NCBI RefSeq assembly: GCF_023101085.1
Contig: NZ_CP064703.1
Span: 1 to 64,000, forward strand
DNA: 64,000 nucleotides
Direction of reading: 5' to 3'
DNA from: Bradyrhizobium sp. 170
GTDB lineage: Bacteria > Pseudomonadota > Alphaproteobacteria > Rhizobiales > Xanthobacteraceae
Shown here: positions 36,127 to 45,143 of the stretch, in pieces
Numbering within the stretch: position 1 is the stretch's first letter
Layout of the letters: every line of letters starts with the position of its first letter
Made by a program: the position numbers and the translations under genes
Notes under the pieces: model-generated
Databases searched by the model: none
Told to the model about the DNA's origin: nothing
What the model saw: the letters and a program-made list of their open reading frames with translations, nothing else

Positions 36127-37047
36127 CTAACTCCGCTGCTTCTCATACGCCTTGAGATGGGTGTAGGCGATGCGCAGTTTTGGCACCGGGATCTTGGCGG
36201 CGTCGGCGCGCGCGACGAGATCGCCGATCACATGGTCGGCCTCGACCGGCAGGCCCGCCTTGATGTCGCGGAACATCGAGGCGGTCATCGGCGAGCCCTC
36301 GGCCGTCAACAAGCCGCTGGTGCGCTGGAAGAACGGGCCGGTCGGCTCGTAGCCTGACGCCTTCGCAATCGCGCTGCATTCATCGAGCATGCCGAGCAGA
36401 AAATCCTTGCCGCCGGCGACCGCCAGGATGTTGCCGACCGAAGTGCGCATCAGACAGGTCGACGCCGCGAGCGAAGCGAGGAATACCCACTTCTCCCACA
36501 TGTCCTGCATGATGTGTTCGCTGGCCACCGCGCCGAACTTGCCGCTCTCAAACACTTTCGCAATCGCGCGCACCCGCTCCGATAGGGAGCCATCGCGTTC
36601 GCCGAAATTGAGCGACTGCATTGGCGCGAGCTGGACCACCTCACGGGCCTCGTTGAGCGTCACCGCGATCGCGCAGAGGCCGGCGAGCACGCGGTCAGCT
36701 CCGAATTTCTTGTCCAGCACGTCGAGGTGCAGCATGCCGTTGAGCAGCGGGATAATCGCCGTTTTCGGCCCGACCGCGGGGGCAAAAGACTTGATCGCGT
36801 CTTCCAGGTCGAACGCCTTGCAGCTCAGCAGCACGACGTCGAATTTTTCGGCGAGCTTGTCGGCCTGTACCGTCGGCGGGTTCTTGAGCGTCACGTCGCC
36901 GGCGGGACTCTTGATGATGAGGCCTGAGCTTGCGAGTTCGGCAGCGCGCTTCGGCCGGACCAGGAACGTCACGTCGTTTCCTGCCTGAAGCAGCCTGCCG
37001 CCGAAATAGCCACCGATGGCGCCGGCGCCGACCACGAGAATACGCAT
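36127..37047 (-). CDS. 2-dehydropantoate 2-reductase family (PanE/ApbA-like)
   Basis: NADPH-dependent ketopantoate reductase fold, 306 residues: Rossmann site ILVVGAGAIGGYFGGRL, VLLSCKAFDLEDAI, IIPLLNGMLHLDVL with the conserved Asn, and the C-terminal helical domain with a Lys in EKWVFLASLAAS and SMFRDIKAGLPVEADHVIGDLV. This set is complete, so it is probably active. In rhizobia several paralogues exist, so a role in pantothenate synthesis is not certain. Start at 37047 gives MRILVVGAG; the frame is open further upstream. Confidence 0.92.
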   Translation of the reverse strand: MRILVVGAGAIGGYFGGRLLQAGNDVTFLVRPKRAAELASSGLIIKSPAGDVTLKNPPTVQADKLAEKFDVVLLSCKAFDLEDAIKSFAPAVGPKTAIIPLLNGMLHLDVLDKKFGADRVLAGLCAIAVTLNEAREVVQLAPMQSLNFGERDGSLSERVRAIAKVFESGKFGAVASEHIMQDMWEKWVFLASLAASTCLMRTSVGNILAVAGGKDFLLGMLDECSAIAKASGYEPTGPFFQRTSGLLTAEGSPMTASMFRDIKAGLPVEADHVIGDLVARADAAKIPVPKLRIAYTHLKAYEKQRS

Positions 37048-37186
37048 GCGATAGCTTCCTTTTGTTGTTGGTCTTGGAATGGGCGAATGGCGAGTAGGGA
37101 GTCCGCGTATCAATCCTACCACTCACAATTCGCTATTCACCATTCGCTTCTTTACCACTTCTCGCCGAACAGTCGAATTCGTGCGG

Positions 37187-37792
37187 CTATTTCCCCGAGA
37201 CCATTTCCTCGACTTCGCGAAGCTGCTCCTTGCCGAAAAACATTTCCTTGCCGACGAAGAACGTCGGCGAGCCGAATGCGCCGCGTTCGACCGCGTTTTG
37301 TGTGTTCTCGGTCAGCTTGGCCTTTACGTCGGCGTCCTGTGAGCGCGCCAGCAGTTTGGCGGCATCGAGGCCGGACGAGGCCAGCGCCTTGGCCGCGATT
37401 TCGGGGTCATCCATTTTCTTCGGCTCGACCCACATGTGATGGAAGGCGGCCTCGACATATTTCTCGAATACGCCTTCGAGCTGGGCGGCCACCGCCGCCC
37501 GCATCAGGTTCAGCGTGTTGACCGGGAAAAATGGATTCCAGACATAGGGCTTGACCCCAAACCGCTTCAGGAAGCGTTCGGTTTCCAGCGCGTGGAATTC
37601 GCGCTTGTTCTTGATGCCGGCGAGCGTTTCGGTGGGCGACTTGTTGTTGGTGGCCTTGAAGATGCCGCCGAGCAGGATCGGCACATATTCGAACTTCACG
37701 TTCGTGCGCTGTTCGATCGCCGGAATCGCTTCGTGGCTGAGGAAGGCATTGGGGCTGCCGAAATCGAACAGGAATTGTGGATTTGAACTCAC
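37187..37792 (-). CDS. 2-hydroxychromene-2-carboxylate isomerase-like (DsbA/GST-kappa fold)
   Basis: A 201-residue thioredoxin-fold protein of the HCCA isomerase/GST-kappa family. FLFDFGSPNAFLSHEAIP at the N-terminus is the family signature, and GAFGSPTFFVGKEMFFGKEQL is the conserved C-terminal block. The reference enzyme acts in naphthalene breakdown with glutathione, but no such genes surround it. I chose the GTG at 37792 because GGGGAGA sits 6 bases before it and the protein then begins MSSNPQFLFDFGSP; an ATG at 37819 would add nine residues. Confidence 0.88.
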   Translation of the reverse strand: MSSNPQFLFDFGSPNAFLSHEAIPAIEQRTNVKFEYVPILLGGIFKATNNKSPTETLAGIKNKREFHALETERFLKRFGVKPYVWNPFFPVNTLNLMRAAVAAQLEGVFEKYVEAAFHHMWVEPKKMDDPEIAAKALASSGLDAAKLLARSQDADVKAKLTENTQNAVERGAFGSPTFFVGKEMFFGKEQLREVEEMVSGK

Positions 37793-37895
37793 GGCAGTCT
37801 CCCCGATGTTTTGGCGCATTGTGGCGCAAGGCAGGTAGCGCGTCCACAGTATTATGACGATCGTAATACCGTGGGAATGCGCGGTTTGCCCCACG

Positions 37896-39260
37896 TCACA
37901 CCATCCGCCGAAGCGGGCGGCGGCGCCAGACCAGTGTGTAATAGCCGAGTTGCAGGACGAACATGGCGCTGAACAGGATCGGATAGGCGGCCCAGACTCC
38001 TTCCAGTCCGATGGTCCGGCTCAGGATCACGGCAGAGGGTATTTCGATCGCGGCGATGGCGAAGATCGACAGCAGCATGGGAGCCAGCGCTACGCCTCCT
38101 GCGCGCATCGCGCCCGAGAATACCGTCGCCATGCCGAATGGCACCGAACTCCACAAAGCGATGATGAGCAGTCCTTTCGCGAGTTCGAGCACGGCTGCGT
38201 CGGCAATGAAGACGCCCAGCACGGGGCGGGGAAACAGATAGATCAACGCAACCAGGCCGCCGGTCAGGACGAGATTGAGGAGCAGGCCGGTCCGGACGAT
38301 GGCATCCAGTCGGCCGGCATGCCCGCCGCCGATCGCCTGCGCGCCAAGGATCGAAACCGAGATCGAAATCGATATCGCGGTGAACTGCGCATAGCCCATG
38401 ATCTGGTTGACGGCGCCATAGGCTGCGGTGGCATCGGAACCAAAGCCGTTGACGAGGCCGAGCAGCACCAGTTCGGCGATCGCCATCACCACCATCCCGA
38501 CCGCGCTCGGGATGCCGATGCCCAGGATTTTACCGAGCAGCGCGCCGTCCAGTCGCAGCCTGCGCAGAAATTCGGCGTCCGGCGCCAGCGGACTCTTCTT
38601 GTGACGCAGATATAGACTGAGCGCGAACAGCGTCAGCGCGGTGGAAATAGCCGACGCCCACGCCGGGGCCGTCACGCCGGTGGCGGGAAGCCCGAACCAG
38701 CCGCGGATGAGGAGTGGAGTCAGGACCAAGCCGATCGTGGTCGACAAGGCCAGCGCCAGCAGCGGCGTCAGCGTGTCGCCGACGCCCCGCAGCATCGCGG
38801 TCATCAGCAGGAAGACGAAGCCGAGCGGCATCGTCAGCAGCATAACGCGCGCGTATGCGCTTGCGTGGTCGAGGATATCGGGCGGCGTGGCGAGAGCGAT
38901 CATCAATTGCCGGCTGAACAGGCCGCCGAACAGCGCAACGGTGATGGCCAGGAGGAGGCCGACCGCCAGCGTCGCGCCGGCAACCGCCTTCACCGTGTCA
39001 CGCTCGCCCGCGCCCCAGGCCTGTCCGATCAGGACGGTCGCGCCGGTGCTGAGGCCCATGACGAAGGCGAACAGGAAGAACATCACGGGGAAGCACACCG
39101 AGACGGCCGCCAGGGCGTCAACCCCAATCATCTGGCCAAGAAGCGCGTTGCTCACGGTGCCGAACAGCGATTGCAGCGCATTGCTCAGCATCAGGGGCGC
39201 GAGGAAGACGAGGAACGTCTTCCAGAGGGAGGGGGTTTTCGACACGGTGTTTGTTCCCAT
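37896..39260 (-). CDS. MATE-family multidrug/cation antiporter
   Basis: A 454-residue integral membrane exporter with twelve predicted helices and the typical twofold repeat. The first half contains FLAPLMLSNALQSLFGTVSNALLGQMIG and FVMGLSTGATVLIGQAWGAGE; the second half contains IGIPSAVGMVVMAIAELVLLGLVNGFG. It exports drugs or organic cations using Na+ or H+ gradients. No regulator is adjacent. It stands between the isomerase and DUF2239 genes on the same strand, with 82 bases to DUF2239's stop. Confidence 0.93.
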   Translation of the reverse strand: MGTNTVSKTPSLWKTFLVFLAPLMLSNALQSLFGTVSNALLGQMIGVDALAAVSVCFPVMFFLFAFVMGLSTGATVLIGQAWGAGERDTVKAVAGATLAVGLLLAITVALFGGLFSRQLMIALATPPDILDHASAYARVMLLTMPLGFVFLLMTAMLRGVGDTLTPLLALALSTTIGLVLTPLLIRGWFGLPATGVTAPAWASAISTALTLFALSLYLRHKKSPLAPDAEFLRRLRLDGALLGKILGIGIPSAVGMVVMAIAELVLLGLVNGFGSDATAAYGAVNQIMGYAQFTAISISISVSILGAQAIGGGHAGRLDAIVRTGLLLNLVLTGGLVALIYLFPRPVLGVFIADAAVLELAKGLLIIALWSSVPFGMATVFSGAMRAGGVALAPMLLSIFAIAAIEIPSAVILSRTIGLEGVWAAYPILFSAMFVLQLGYYTLVWRRRPLRRMV

Positions 39261-39342
39261 TGAAGACGTGACGGATCATTGCCGCGCACCGGAGCGGTGG
39301 CGGGTGAGAAGCCCAGGAAGTTTGGTTAGAGGGCGATCGCGC

Positions 39343-39951
39343 CTATGGCTCGGCGCGATCGCTGAAGGCGAGCTTGACGACGTGGTCGCGAATATCGTCG
39401 GGCCAGCCGGCGACTAGGCCGACGAAGCGCCGCCGGTCATCGGCGAACAGCGCTCGCGAGGCTTCCTCGAAGCCTGCGAGATTGCCGGCCATCACGGACA
39501 TGAAACGATAGGCGGCATCCCTTGCCGCGCGGGTGCGATCCGCATCGCCATTGGCGCGGCGCGCTTCCTCGACGAGCTTGCGCAACGCGACCGATGCGCC
39601 GCCGGGCTGCGTGCCGAGCCATTCCCAATGACGCGGCAACAAGGTCACCTCGCGCGCGACAACGCCGAGCTTGGGCCGTCCGCGCCCACGCGGCTCCGCT
39701 GCCGCCGTCTCATCGGTTTCGACATCCGGAGGCGAGGCGGGTTGCGGCAAGCGGGCAATGATTTCGCGTTCGGTGCCGCGAAGATCGAGATCGATCGGCT
39801 GGCCGGTCGCGTCGCTGAATATGACGATCGGCGGCGCGGCGGACCGGCGGGAAGCCTGCATGACCGCAATCGCGACCTCGGCGAGCGGGCCGGTTGCCAG
39901 GCGTTGAGGACCGATGAAGGCCGTGAAATGGGGGCGGGTTTTGTCAGCCAT
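39343..39951 (-). CDS. DUF2239-family protein
   Basis: A 202-residue soluble protein. The N-terminal part (FTAFIGPQRLATGPLAEVAIAV, VIFSDATGQPIDLDLRGTEREI) and the C-terminal helical part (GVVAREVTLLPRHWEWLGTQPGGASVALRKLVEEAR...AYRFMSVMAGNLAGFEEASRALFA) match the DUF2239 pattern, with a Gly/Arg linker (RGRGRPK, AT-hook-like) between. Function unknown. It faces a GST gene across a 149-base region holding two ATTTACCCGG-type operators, so both are probably under one regulator, whose gene is not in view. Confidence 0.88.
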   Translation of the reverse strand: MADKTRPHFTAFIGPQRLATGPLAEVAIAVMQASRRSAAPPIVIFSDATGQPIDLDLRGTEREIIARLPQPASPPDVETDETAAAEPRGRGRPKLGVVAREVTLLPRHWEWLGTQPGGASVALRKLVEEARRANGDADRTRAARDAAYRFMSVMAGNLAGFEEASRALFADDRRRFVGLVAGWPDDIRDHVVKLAFSDRAEP

Positions 39952-39981
39952 TGGAGTAACTCTGGATTTTCGGCAGGTTAT

Positions 39982-39997
39982 ATTTACCCGGATAAAT
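39982..39997. promoter_or_regulatory. Operator-like palindrome 1, DUF2239-GST region
   Basis: ATTTACCCGGATAAAT is a near-perfect 16-bp palindrome (one mismatched pair), 31 bases from the DUF2239 start. It is embedded in a larger perfect inverted repeat with site 2: TATATTTACCCGG at 39979-39991 and CCGGGTAAATATA at 40015-40027. Confidence 0.75.
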
Positions 39998-40007
39998 TAG
40001 ATTGTCA

Positions 40008-40026
40008 ATATCACCCGGGTAAATAT
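40008..40026. promoter_or_regulatory. Operator-like palindrome 2, DUF2239-GST region
   Basis: ATATCACCCGGGTAAATAT has a perfect ACCCGGGT core; its centre is 27 bases from that of site 1. It lies 75 bases before the GST start. The regulator is unknown. Confidence 0.75.
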
Positions 40027-40100
40027 AGCGCGACTCTTTAGGCCGTCTCGACTTTCCGTTCCCCGGCTGGCACCAACGGCGGCCAATTGAAGGGGACGCC

Positions 40101-40766
40101 ATGCTGACGGTTCATCATCTCAACAATTCCCGCTCGCAGCGCGTGCTGTGGCTGCTCGAAGAGCTCGACGTCCCCTACGAAATCGTCCGCTATCAGCGCC
40201 AGCCGGACATGCGGGCGCCCAAGGAGCTGCGCGCCATTCACCCGCTCGGCAAATCGCCCGTCATTACCGACAACGGCAACACCATCGCCGAGTCCGGCGC
40301 GATCTGCGAATACATCATCGGCACCTATGGCAACGGCCGCCTGATCCCGCCGCCGAACACGCCGGAGCGTCTGCGCTATACCTACTGGCTGCACTATGCC
40401 GAGGGCTCGGCGATGTCGCCGCTGCTCCTGAAGCTGTTGTTCACGCTGATGCCGAAGCGCGCGCCGGCCTTGCTGCGGCCGCTGGTGCGCAAGGTGTCCA
40501 ACACGGCGCTGACCACGCTGGTCAATCCGCAGCTCAAGCAGCACATGGATTACTGGGAAGGCGAGCTGGCAAAAAGCGAATGGTTCGCCGGCAATGAATT
40601 CACCGGCGCCGACATCCAGATGAGCTTTCCGCTGGAGGCCGCCGCGGCGCGTGGCGGGCTGGAGCTGGGTCATCCCAAAGCGATGGCGTTTCTCGAACGC
40701 ATTCACGCCCGGCCGGCCTATGCGCGCGCGCTGGAAAAGGGCGGGCCGTATGTGATCGGCAGGTGA
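40101..40766 (+). CDS. Glutathione S-transferase
   Basis: A 221-residue soluble GST. N-terminal thioredoxin fold: LTVHHLNNSRSQRVLWLLEELDVPYEIV with a Ser at the catalytic position (NNSRS), HPLGKSPVI with cis-Pro, and AESGAICEYI, the glutathione-binding Glu-Ser pair. C-terminal helical domain with EGSAMSPLLLKLLF and ADIQMSFPLEAA. Likely detoxification. It shares its upstream region with DUF2239 and two palindromic sites. Confidence 0.94.
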   Translation: MLTVHHLNNSRSQRVLWLLEELDVPYEIVRYQRQPDMRAPKELRAIHPLGKSPVITDNGNTIAESGAICEYIIGTYGNGRLIPPPNTPERLRYTYWLHYAEGSAMSPLLLKLLFTLMPKRAPALLRPLVRKVSNTALTTLVNPQLKQHMDYWEGELAKSEWFAGNEFTGADIQMSFPLEAAAARGGLELGHPKAMAFLERIHARPAYARALEKGGPYVIGR

Positions 40767-40775
40767 CGGCCCCTC

Positions 40776-40887
40776 CGTCATTGCGAGCGGAGCGAAGCAA
40801 TCCATAGCTCCACAAGCGGAGACATGGATTGCTTCGTCGCGTTCGCTCCCTTGCGCAAACGCTTCGCGTTTGTCGCAGGCAATGACG
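40776..40887. repeat. Dispersed repeat, CGTCATTGCGAGCGGAGCGA type
   Basis: CGTCATTGCGAGCG at the left and the inverted GCAATGACG at the right, with internal AAGCAATCCAT/ATGGATTGCTT pairing. This layout is very common in Bradyrhizobium. It lies between the convergent GST and beta-lactamase-family genes. Confidence 0.8.
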
Positions 40888-40891
40888 AGCC

Positions 40892-42278
40892 TCACGGCTG
40901 CACCGCCGCGATTACTTCCTTCACCAGCTGGGCCACGCCACGGATGTCGCCGGTCGGATCGACGCTGTCGCCGAGTCGCACCACGACGAGGCGCTGCGAC
41001 GGCATGATCACGATGCGCTGGCCGAGAAGGCCGGACGCGAAAAACGAATCGCTGGGCATGCCTAGATGGACGCGGCCCTTGGTGATCGCTGCGGTTGGTG
41101 TAGAATCCGGCGGCGTAATCGCTGTTCAATGTCGCTGCGGCGCAGAAATCCACCCAGTCCTCGTGCAGGATCCGCTTTCCTCCGACCACGCCGTCATTCA
41201 GATAGAGCAGGCCGAATTTCGCCCAGTCGCGCGGGCTGGCGAGCATGTAGTTCGCACCCTGCAACGTGCCGGCGCCGTCGAACTCGAGTGTGACATTGCG
41301 CATGCCGAGCGGATTGAACAATTCGCGCCAGGCAAAGGCGAGCGTCTGCTCAGGGCCCCCGGCGGTATCCCTGATGATGCGCGCCAGGATCTGCGTGGTG
41401 GCGCTGGAATAGTGAAATCGCGTGCCGATCGGCGCGATCAGCCCAGTATTGACGGCATAGGCAGAAGTATCGTCTTCCAGAAACATCCGGCTTGATCGGT
41501 CGAAGCCGGAATTGGTCTCATCGAGATCGAGGCCCGAGGTCATGCGCATGAGATGCTCGACCTCGATCTCGCGGCGTGGATCGTCAGTGGCGCGCCATTC
41601 CGGGATCGGTGCGGGCATCGACGGCGTGACCAGGCCCTGCTGCGTCAGCACGCCGATCAACGCGTTGATTACCGATTTGGTCATGGAAAAGCCGAACAGC
41701 GGCGTCTCCACACCGATGCCGGGCGAATAACGCTCGGCAATCACCTTGCCATCATGCACCACCACGACGGCCTTGGTCCGCCGGAACGGGGGCGTGGCAG
41801 GTTCTTCGAAAGCATGGTCGAGCGCGGCCTTCAGCGCGGGATCGGTCGGTTCGACTACGGCGGGCCCGGCAATCTCCGGCAAGAGCGGCGGTGTCTTCGA
41901 CACCCTCAGCGTCTCGACATCGTTCTTCAGCAGATACGGCTCTTTCGCGCCGTGCTGCTCGACGCAGCCGAGCCCGTCATGGAATGATGCGCGGCCCCTG
42001 AACAGTCCGAGCGTCGAAGCCTCGACGGCTCTCGCCTTGCGATCGACCTCGAACTTCATGACATGACGCAAGCGGCGGAAGCCCGGCCGATCCATCGTTT
42101 CAGCGAATACGGCCTGCGGATCGAGGCCGGAAACAAAGGCCTTCGTGCAAACCATGTGCGCGACGGAGCCCGTGGCGAGGCGGACAGTGCGGTCGGGCCG
42201 GAAGTGCACGCCCAGCCCGGTGAACGCAGCCAACACGACGGCGACGGTGGCGACGAGGATCCACTTCCACGAGGTCAC
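40892..42278 (-). pseudogene. Beta-lactamase-family serine hydrolase gene with a single-base frameshift
   Basis: The N-terminal two-thirds reads as a class C beta-lactamase-like hydrolase: membrane anchor at the start (WILVATVAVVLAAFTGLG), SxxK in GFSMTKSVINALIG, a YSS motif in HYSSATTQIL, and NPLGMRNVTLEFD...SPRDWAKFGLLYLNDGVVGGKRIL. Near 41076-41078 the frame breaks; the neighbouring frame continues [20 protein letters not shown]...[13 protein letters not shown] and ends at the TGA at 40892, 62 codons later. Removing one G from a GGG run restores it. Start: GTG at 42278 after GGAG is preferred. Without repair the protein would read into an unrelated antisense tail. Confidence 0.8.
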
Positions 42279-42315
42279 GCAGTTCTCCGGCGTTGCGCGG
42301 CGGCCGCTTTCGTTT

Positions 42316-43212
42316 CTAGCGCGACGTCTGCGCCGCACCCACCGAGGGCAGCGCCTGCACGGTGACGCCGGGTGGCGGCACGTCGTCGTCGGGGACGAAG
42401 AAGTCCGACATCAACGGCACCGAGCGATCGACGCGGTAGTGCTCGAAATCCCTGACGCCAGAGGCGTACAGCACCTTGTCGTCGATGCAGAACTGCCCGG
42501 TGAATTCGCGCGACGGTCTTGTCAGAATGGCGTGCGCGGCATCGCCCATGATCTCGGGCGTGCGGCTGGCGCGCATCATGGCGTCGCCGCCGAGCAGGTT
42601 GCCGACCGCGGCGGTGGCGATGGTGGTGCGCGGCCACAGCGCGTTGACCGCGACACCTGCGGATTTCAACTCACCCGATAGCCCCAGCACGCACATGCTC
42701 ATGCCGAACTTCGCCATCGTGTAGGCGGTGGAATGCTCGAACCATTTTGCCTTCATGTCGAGCGGCGGCGACAGCATCAATATGTGCGGATTGGCCGCCT
42801 TCTTCAGATGCGGGATGCAATATTTCGACACCATGAAGGTACCGCGGGTATTGATGCCCATCATCAGGTCGAACCGCTTCATGTCGGTTCCTTGCGAGTT
42901 CGTGAGGCTGATGGCACTGGCGTTGTTGACGCAGATATCGATGCCGCCGAATTCGGCGACGGTCTGCTCGATCGCGGCGACCACCTGCGCCTCGTCGCGG
43001 ATGTCGCACAGCACCGGCAGCGCCTTGCCGCCGGCGGTGCGAATTTCCTCCGCTGCGGTGTAGATGGTGCCCTTGAGTTTTGGATGCGGCTCCGCGGTCT
43101 TTGCCGCAATCGCGACATTGGCGCCGTCACGCGCGGCGCGCAACGCAATGGCCAGTCCGATGCCGCGGCTGGCGCCGGATACGAACAGCGTCTTGCCTTT
43201 GAGGGATGTCAT
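42316..43212 (-). CDS. Short-chain dehydrogenase/reductase (HSDL2-like)
   Basis: NAD(P)-dependent oxidoreductase of 298 residues. SGASRGIGLAIA is the cofactor-binding TGxxxGxG loop, CVNNASAISL the NNAG strand, and YTMAK the catalytic YxxxK (with Ser upstream in LMLSPPLD). Sequence features (HPKLKGTIYTAAEEI, KYCIPHLKKAANPHIL) match the HSDL2-like group seen widely in Proteobacteria. Substrate unknown. It is 37 bases upstream of the beta-lactamase-family start on the same strand. Confidence 0.93.
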   Translation of the reverse strand: MTSLKGKTLFVSGASRGIGLAIALRAARDGANVAIAAKTAEPHPKLKGTIYTAAEEIRTAGGKALPVLCDIRDEAQVVAAIEQTVAEFGGIDICVNNASAISLTNSQGTDMKRFDLMMGINTRGTFMVSKYCIPHLKKAANPHILMLSPPLDMKAKWFEHSTAYTMAKFGMSMCVLGLSGELKSAGVAVNALWPRTTIATAAVGNLLGGDAMMRASRTPEIMGDAAHAILTRPSREFTGQFCIDDKVLYASGVRDFEHYRVDRSVPLMSDFFVPDDDVPPPGVTVQALPSVGAAQTSR

Positions 43213-43272
43213 CTGAAACTCTCCTGTGAGAGAGGACGCATACTACGGCGCGTCCCTCACGAGTGCACGTCC

Positions 43273-45015
43273 TCATTGTCCCGCCGCCGCCGCACCCCTT
43301 GTGCGCGGATCGGGGGCGCCGAGCAGGCCGTTCGGCGTGACGGCGATCGAATTGACGGAAGTCTGGCCGAGCGGCTCGATCACCTTGTGGCCTTTCGCCC
43401 TCAGATCGGCCAATACCTCGTCGGGAAAGCCACGTTCCACACGCACTTCATCGGGCATCCATTGATGATGGACCCGCGGGGCCGCCACGGCGGCGGCGAC
43501 ATCCATCCTGTAGTCGAGCACGTCGACCACGACCTGCAGCACCGCCGAGATGATACGGCTGCCACCCGGCGAGCCCGTGACCAGCACCGGCTTGCCGTCC
43601 TTCAGCACGATCGTCGGCGACATCGACGATAATGGCCGCTTTCCCGGGCCGGGCAGATTGGCTTCGAAACCGACCAGGCCGAAGGCGTTCGATGCGCCGG
43701 GTGCCGCGGTGAAATCGTCGAGCTCATTGTTGAGCAGCACGCCGGTACCCTCGGCGACCAGGCCGACGCCATAGGGAAAATTCAGCGTGTAGGTGTTGCT
43801 GACCGCGTTGCCGCTGGCATCGACGACCGAATAGTGCGTGGTGTTGCTGCCCTCGCGCGGGCTCACTGCCAGCACATCGGCCGCCGGCGTTGCGCGCGCA
43901 AGGTCGATGCCGGCGCGTTGCCGGGCCGCGTAATCCTTGGTGATCAGCACATTGACAGGTGCGTTGACGAAGGCGGGATCGCCGAGATAGCGCGCGCGGT
44001 CGGCGTAGGCGCGCTTCATGGCCTCGATCATGACATGCAGCGAAGGCGCGGAGCCCTGCTTCATGTCGACCATCGCAAATCCTTCGAGAATGTTCAGCGA
44101 CTGCAGCAAAACCGTGCCGCCGGAGGAGGGCAGTGGCATCGAGACAATGTCGTAGCCACGGTAGTTGCCGCGCACCGGGCTGCGGATCACCGCCTCATAG
44201 GATTTGAGATCGTCCACTGTCATGATGCCACCGGCATCGCGGACGGCCTTTGCCAGCCGTTCGGCGACCGGCCCCTCATAAAATCCGCGCGGCCCCTGTT
44301 CGGCAATCGCCGAGAGCGTTGCGGCGAGATCGGACTGGATCAACCGGTCGCCCTCTTGCAGCCGCGTGCCGTCCTCACGGGAGAACGCCTTCGCCGAATT
44401 CGGCCAGCGCCCCATCCGGCGGTACATGTCCGACAGCGTGTCGGCCATGTCGTCGGCGACCACAAAACCGTCGCGCGCGAGTTCGATGGCGGGCTTGAGG
44501 ATTTGCGCCAGCGTGAAGCGGCCAGAGCCGTATTTCTCCAGCGCCACTGCCAGCCCGGCTACCGTGCCGGGCACGCCGATACCAAGCGCGGAATTGCGCG
44601 ACTTGTCGGCATCGGGTTTGCCGTCCGGTCCCAGAAAAATATCGCGCGTGATCGCACCCGGTGCGGTCTCGCGATAATCGATGGCGACATCTTCGTTGCG
44701 GCCGGCAGAATGAATCACCATGAAGCCGCCGCCGCCGATGTTTCCGGCGCGTGGGTAGGTGACGGCAAGCGCAAAGCCGGTTGCGACCGCGGCATCGACC
44801 GCGTTGCCGCCCTGCTTGAGGATGTCGGCGCCGACTTGCGCGGCGAGCCTTTCCTGCGCCACCACCAGACCATGCTCGGCCGAGATGGCGCGAACGGTGG
44901 AGAGATCGGGGGGCGAGTAAAAGCGGCGCTCCTGCGCAAAGGCCGTCGCCCCGCAGGCAAACGCAAGTACGAATGTGGCAGCTACCCGGCGCCACCGGAT
45001 CGAAAAGACTGTCAT
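43273..45015 (-). CDS. ggt: Gamma-glutamyltransferase
   Basis: Periplasmic N-terminal-nucleophile hydrolase/transpeptidase, 580 residues, acting on glutathione and other gamma-glutamyl compounds. Signal peptide: FVLAFACGATAFA. The autocleavage site is at NTTHYSVVD, with Thr392 becoming the N-terminus of the small subunit. PLPSSGG near residue 285 and the oxyanion/glutamate-binding PLSSMSPTIV and GSPGGSRIISAVLQ are present. Length and order match intact enzymes. It is divergent from the UMF1-type transporter. Confidence 0.95.
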   Translation of the reverse strand: MTVFSIRWRRVAATFVLAFACGATAFAQERRFYSPPDLSTVRAISAEHGLVVAQERLAAQVGADILKQGGNAVDAAVATGFALAVTYPRAGNIGGGGFMVIHSAGRNEDVAIDYRETAPGAITRDIFLGPDGKPDADKSRNSALGIGVPGTVAGLAVALEKYGSGRFTLAQILKPAIELARDGFVVADDMADTLSDMYRRMGRWPNSAKAFSREDGTRLQEGDRLIQSDLAATLSAIAEQGPRGFYEGPVAERLAKAVRDAGGIMTVDDLKSYEAVIRSPVRGNYRGYDIVSMPLPSSGGTVLLQSLNILEGFAMVDMKQGSAPSLHVMIEAMKRAYADRARYLGDPAFVNAPVNVLITKDYAARQRAGIDLARATPAADVLAVSPREGSNTTHYSVVDASGNAVSNTYTLNFPYGVGLVAEGTGVLLNNELDDFTAAPGASNAFGLVGFEANLPGPGKRPLSSMSPTIVLKDGKPVLVTGSPGGSRIISAVLQVVVDVLDYRMDVAAAVAAPRVHHQWMPDEVRVERGFPDEVLADLRAKGHKVIEPLGQTSVNSIAVTPNGLLGAPDPRTRGAAAAGQ

Positions 45016-45143
45016 CGAAAATCCGCCGCAGTTGGAGCCTGTGTGACGCCCGGCAACAGCCCCCGGCGCCGGTGACGCATGCTATATGGGTTCGTATTCA
45101 ACGGGCAAAACGCCTCGCGAGACTTTTGAAGGAAATTCCTCAC

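Noticed and set aside
40038..40890. Long minus-strand continuation of the beta-lactamase-family frame across the GST gene
   Set aside because: It arises from the frameshift near 41077 and is antisense to a well-supported GST. Its residues are low-complexity Arg/Gln-rich shadow sequence.
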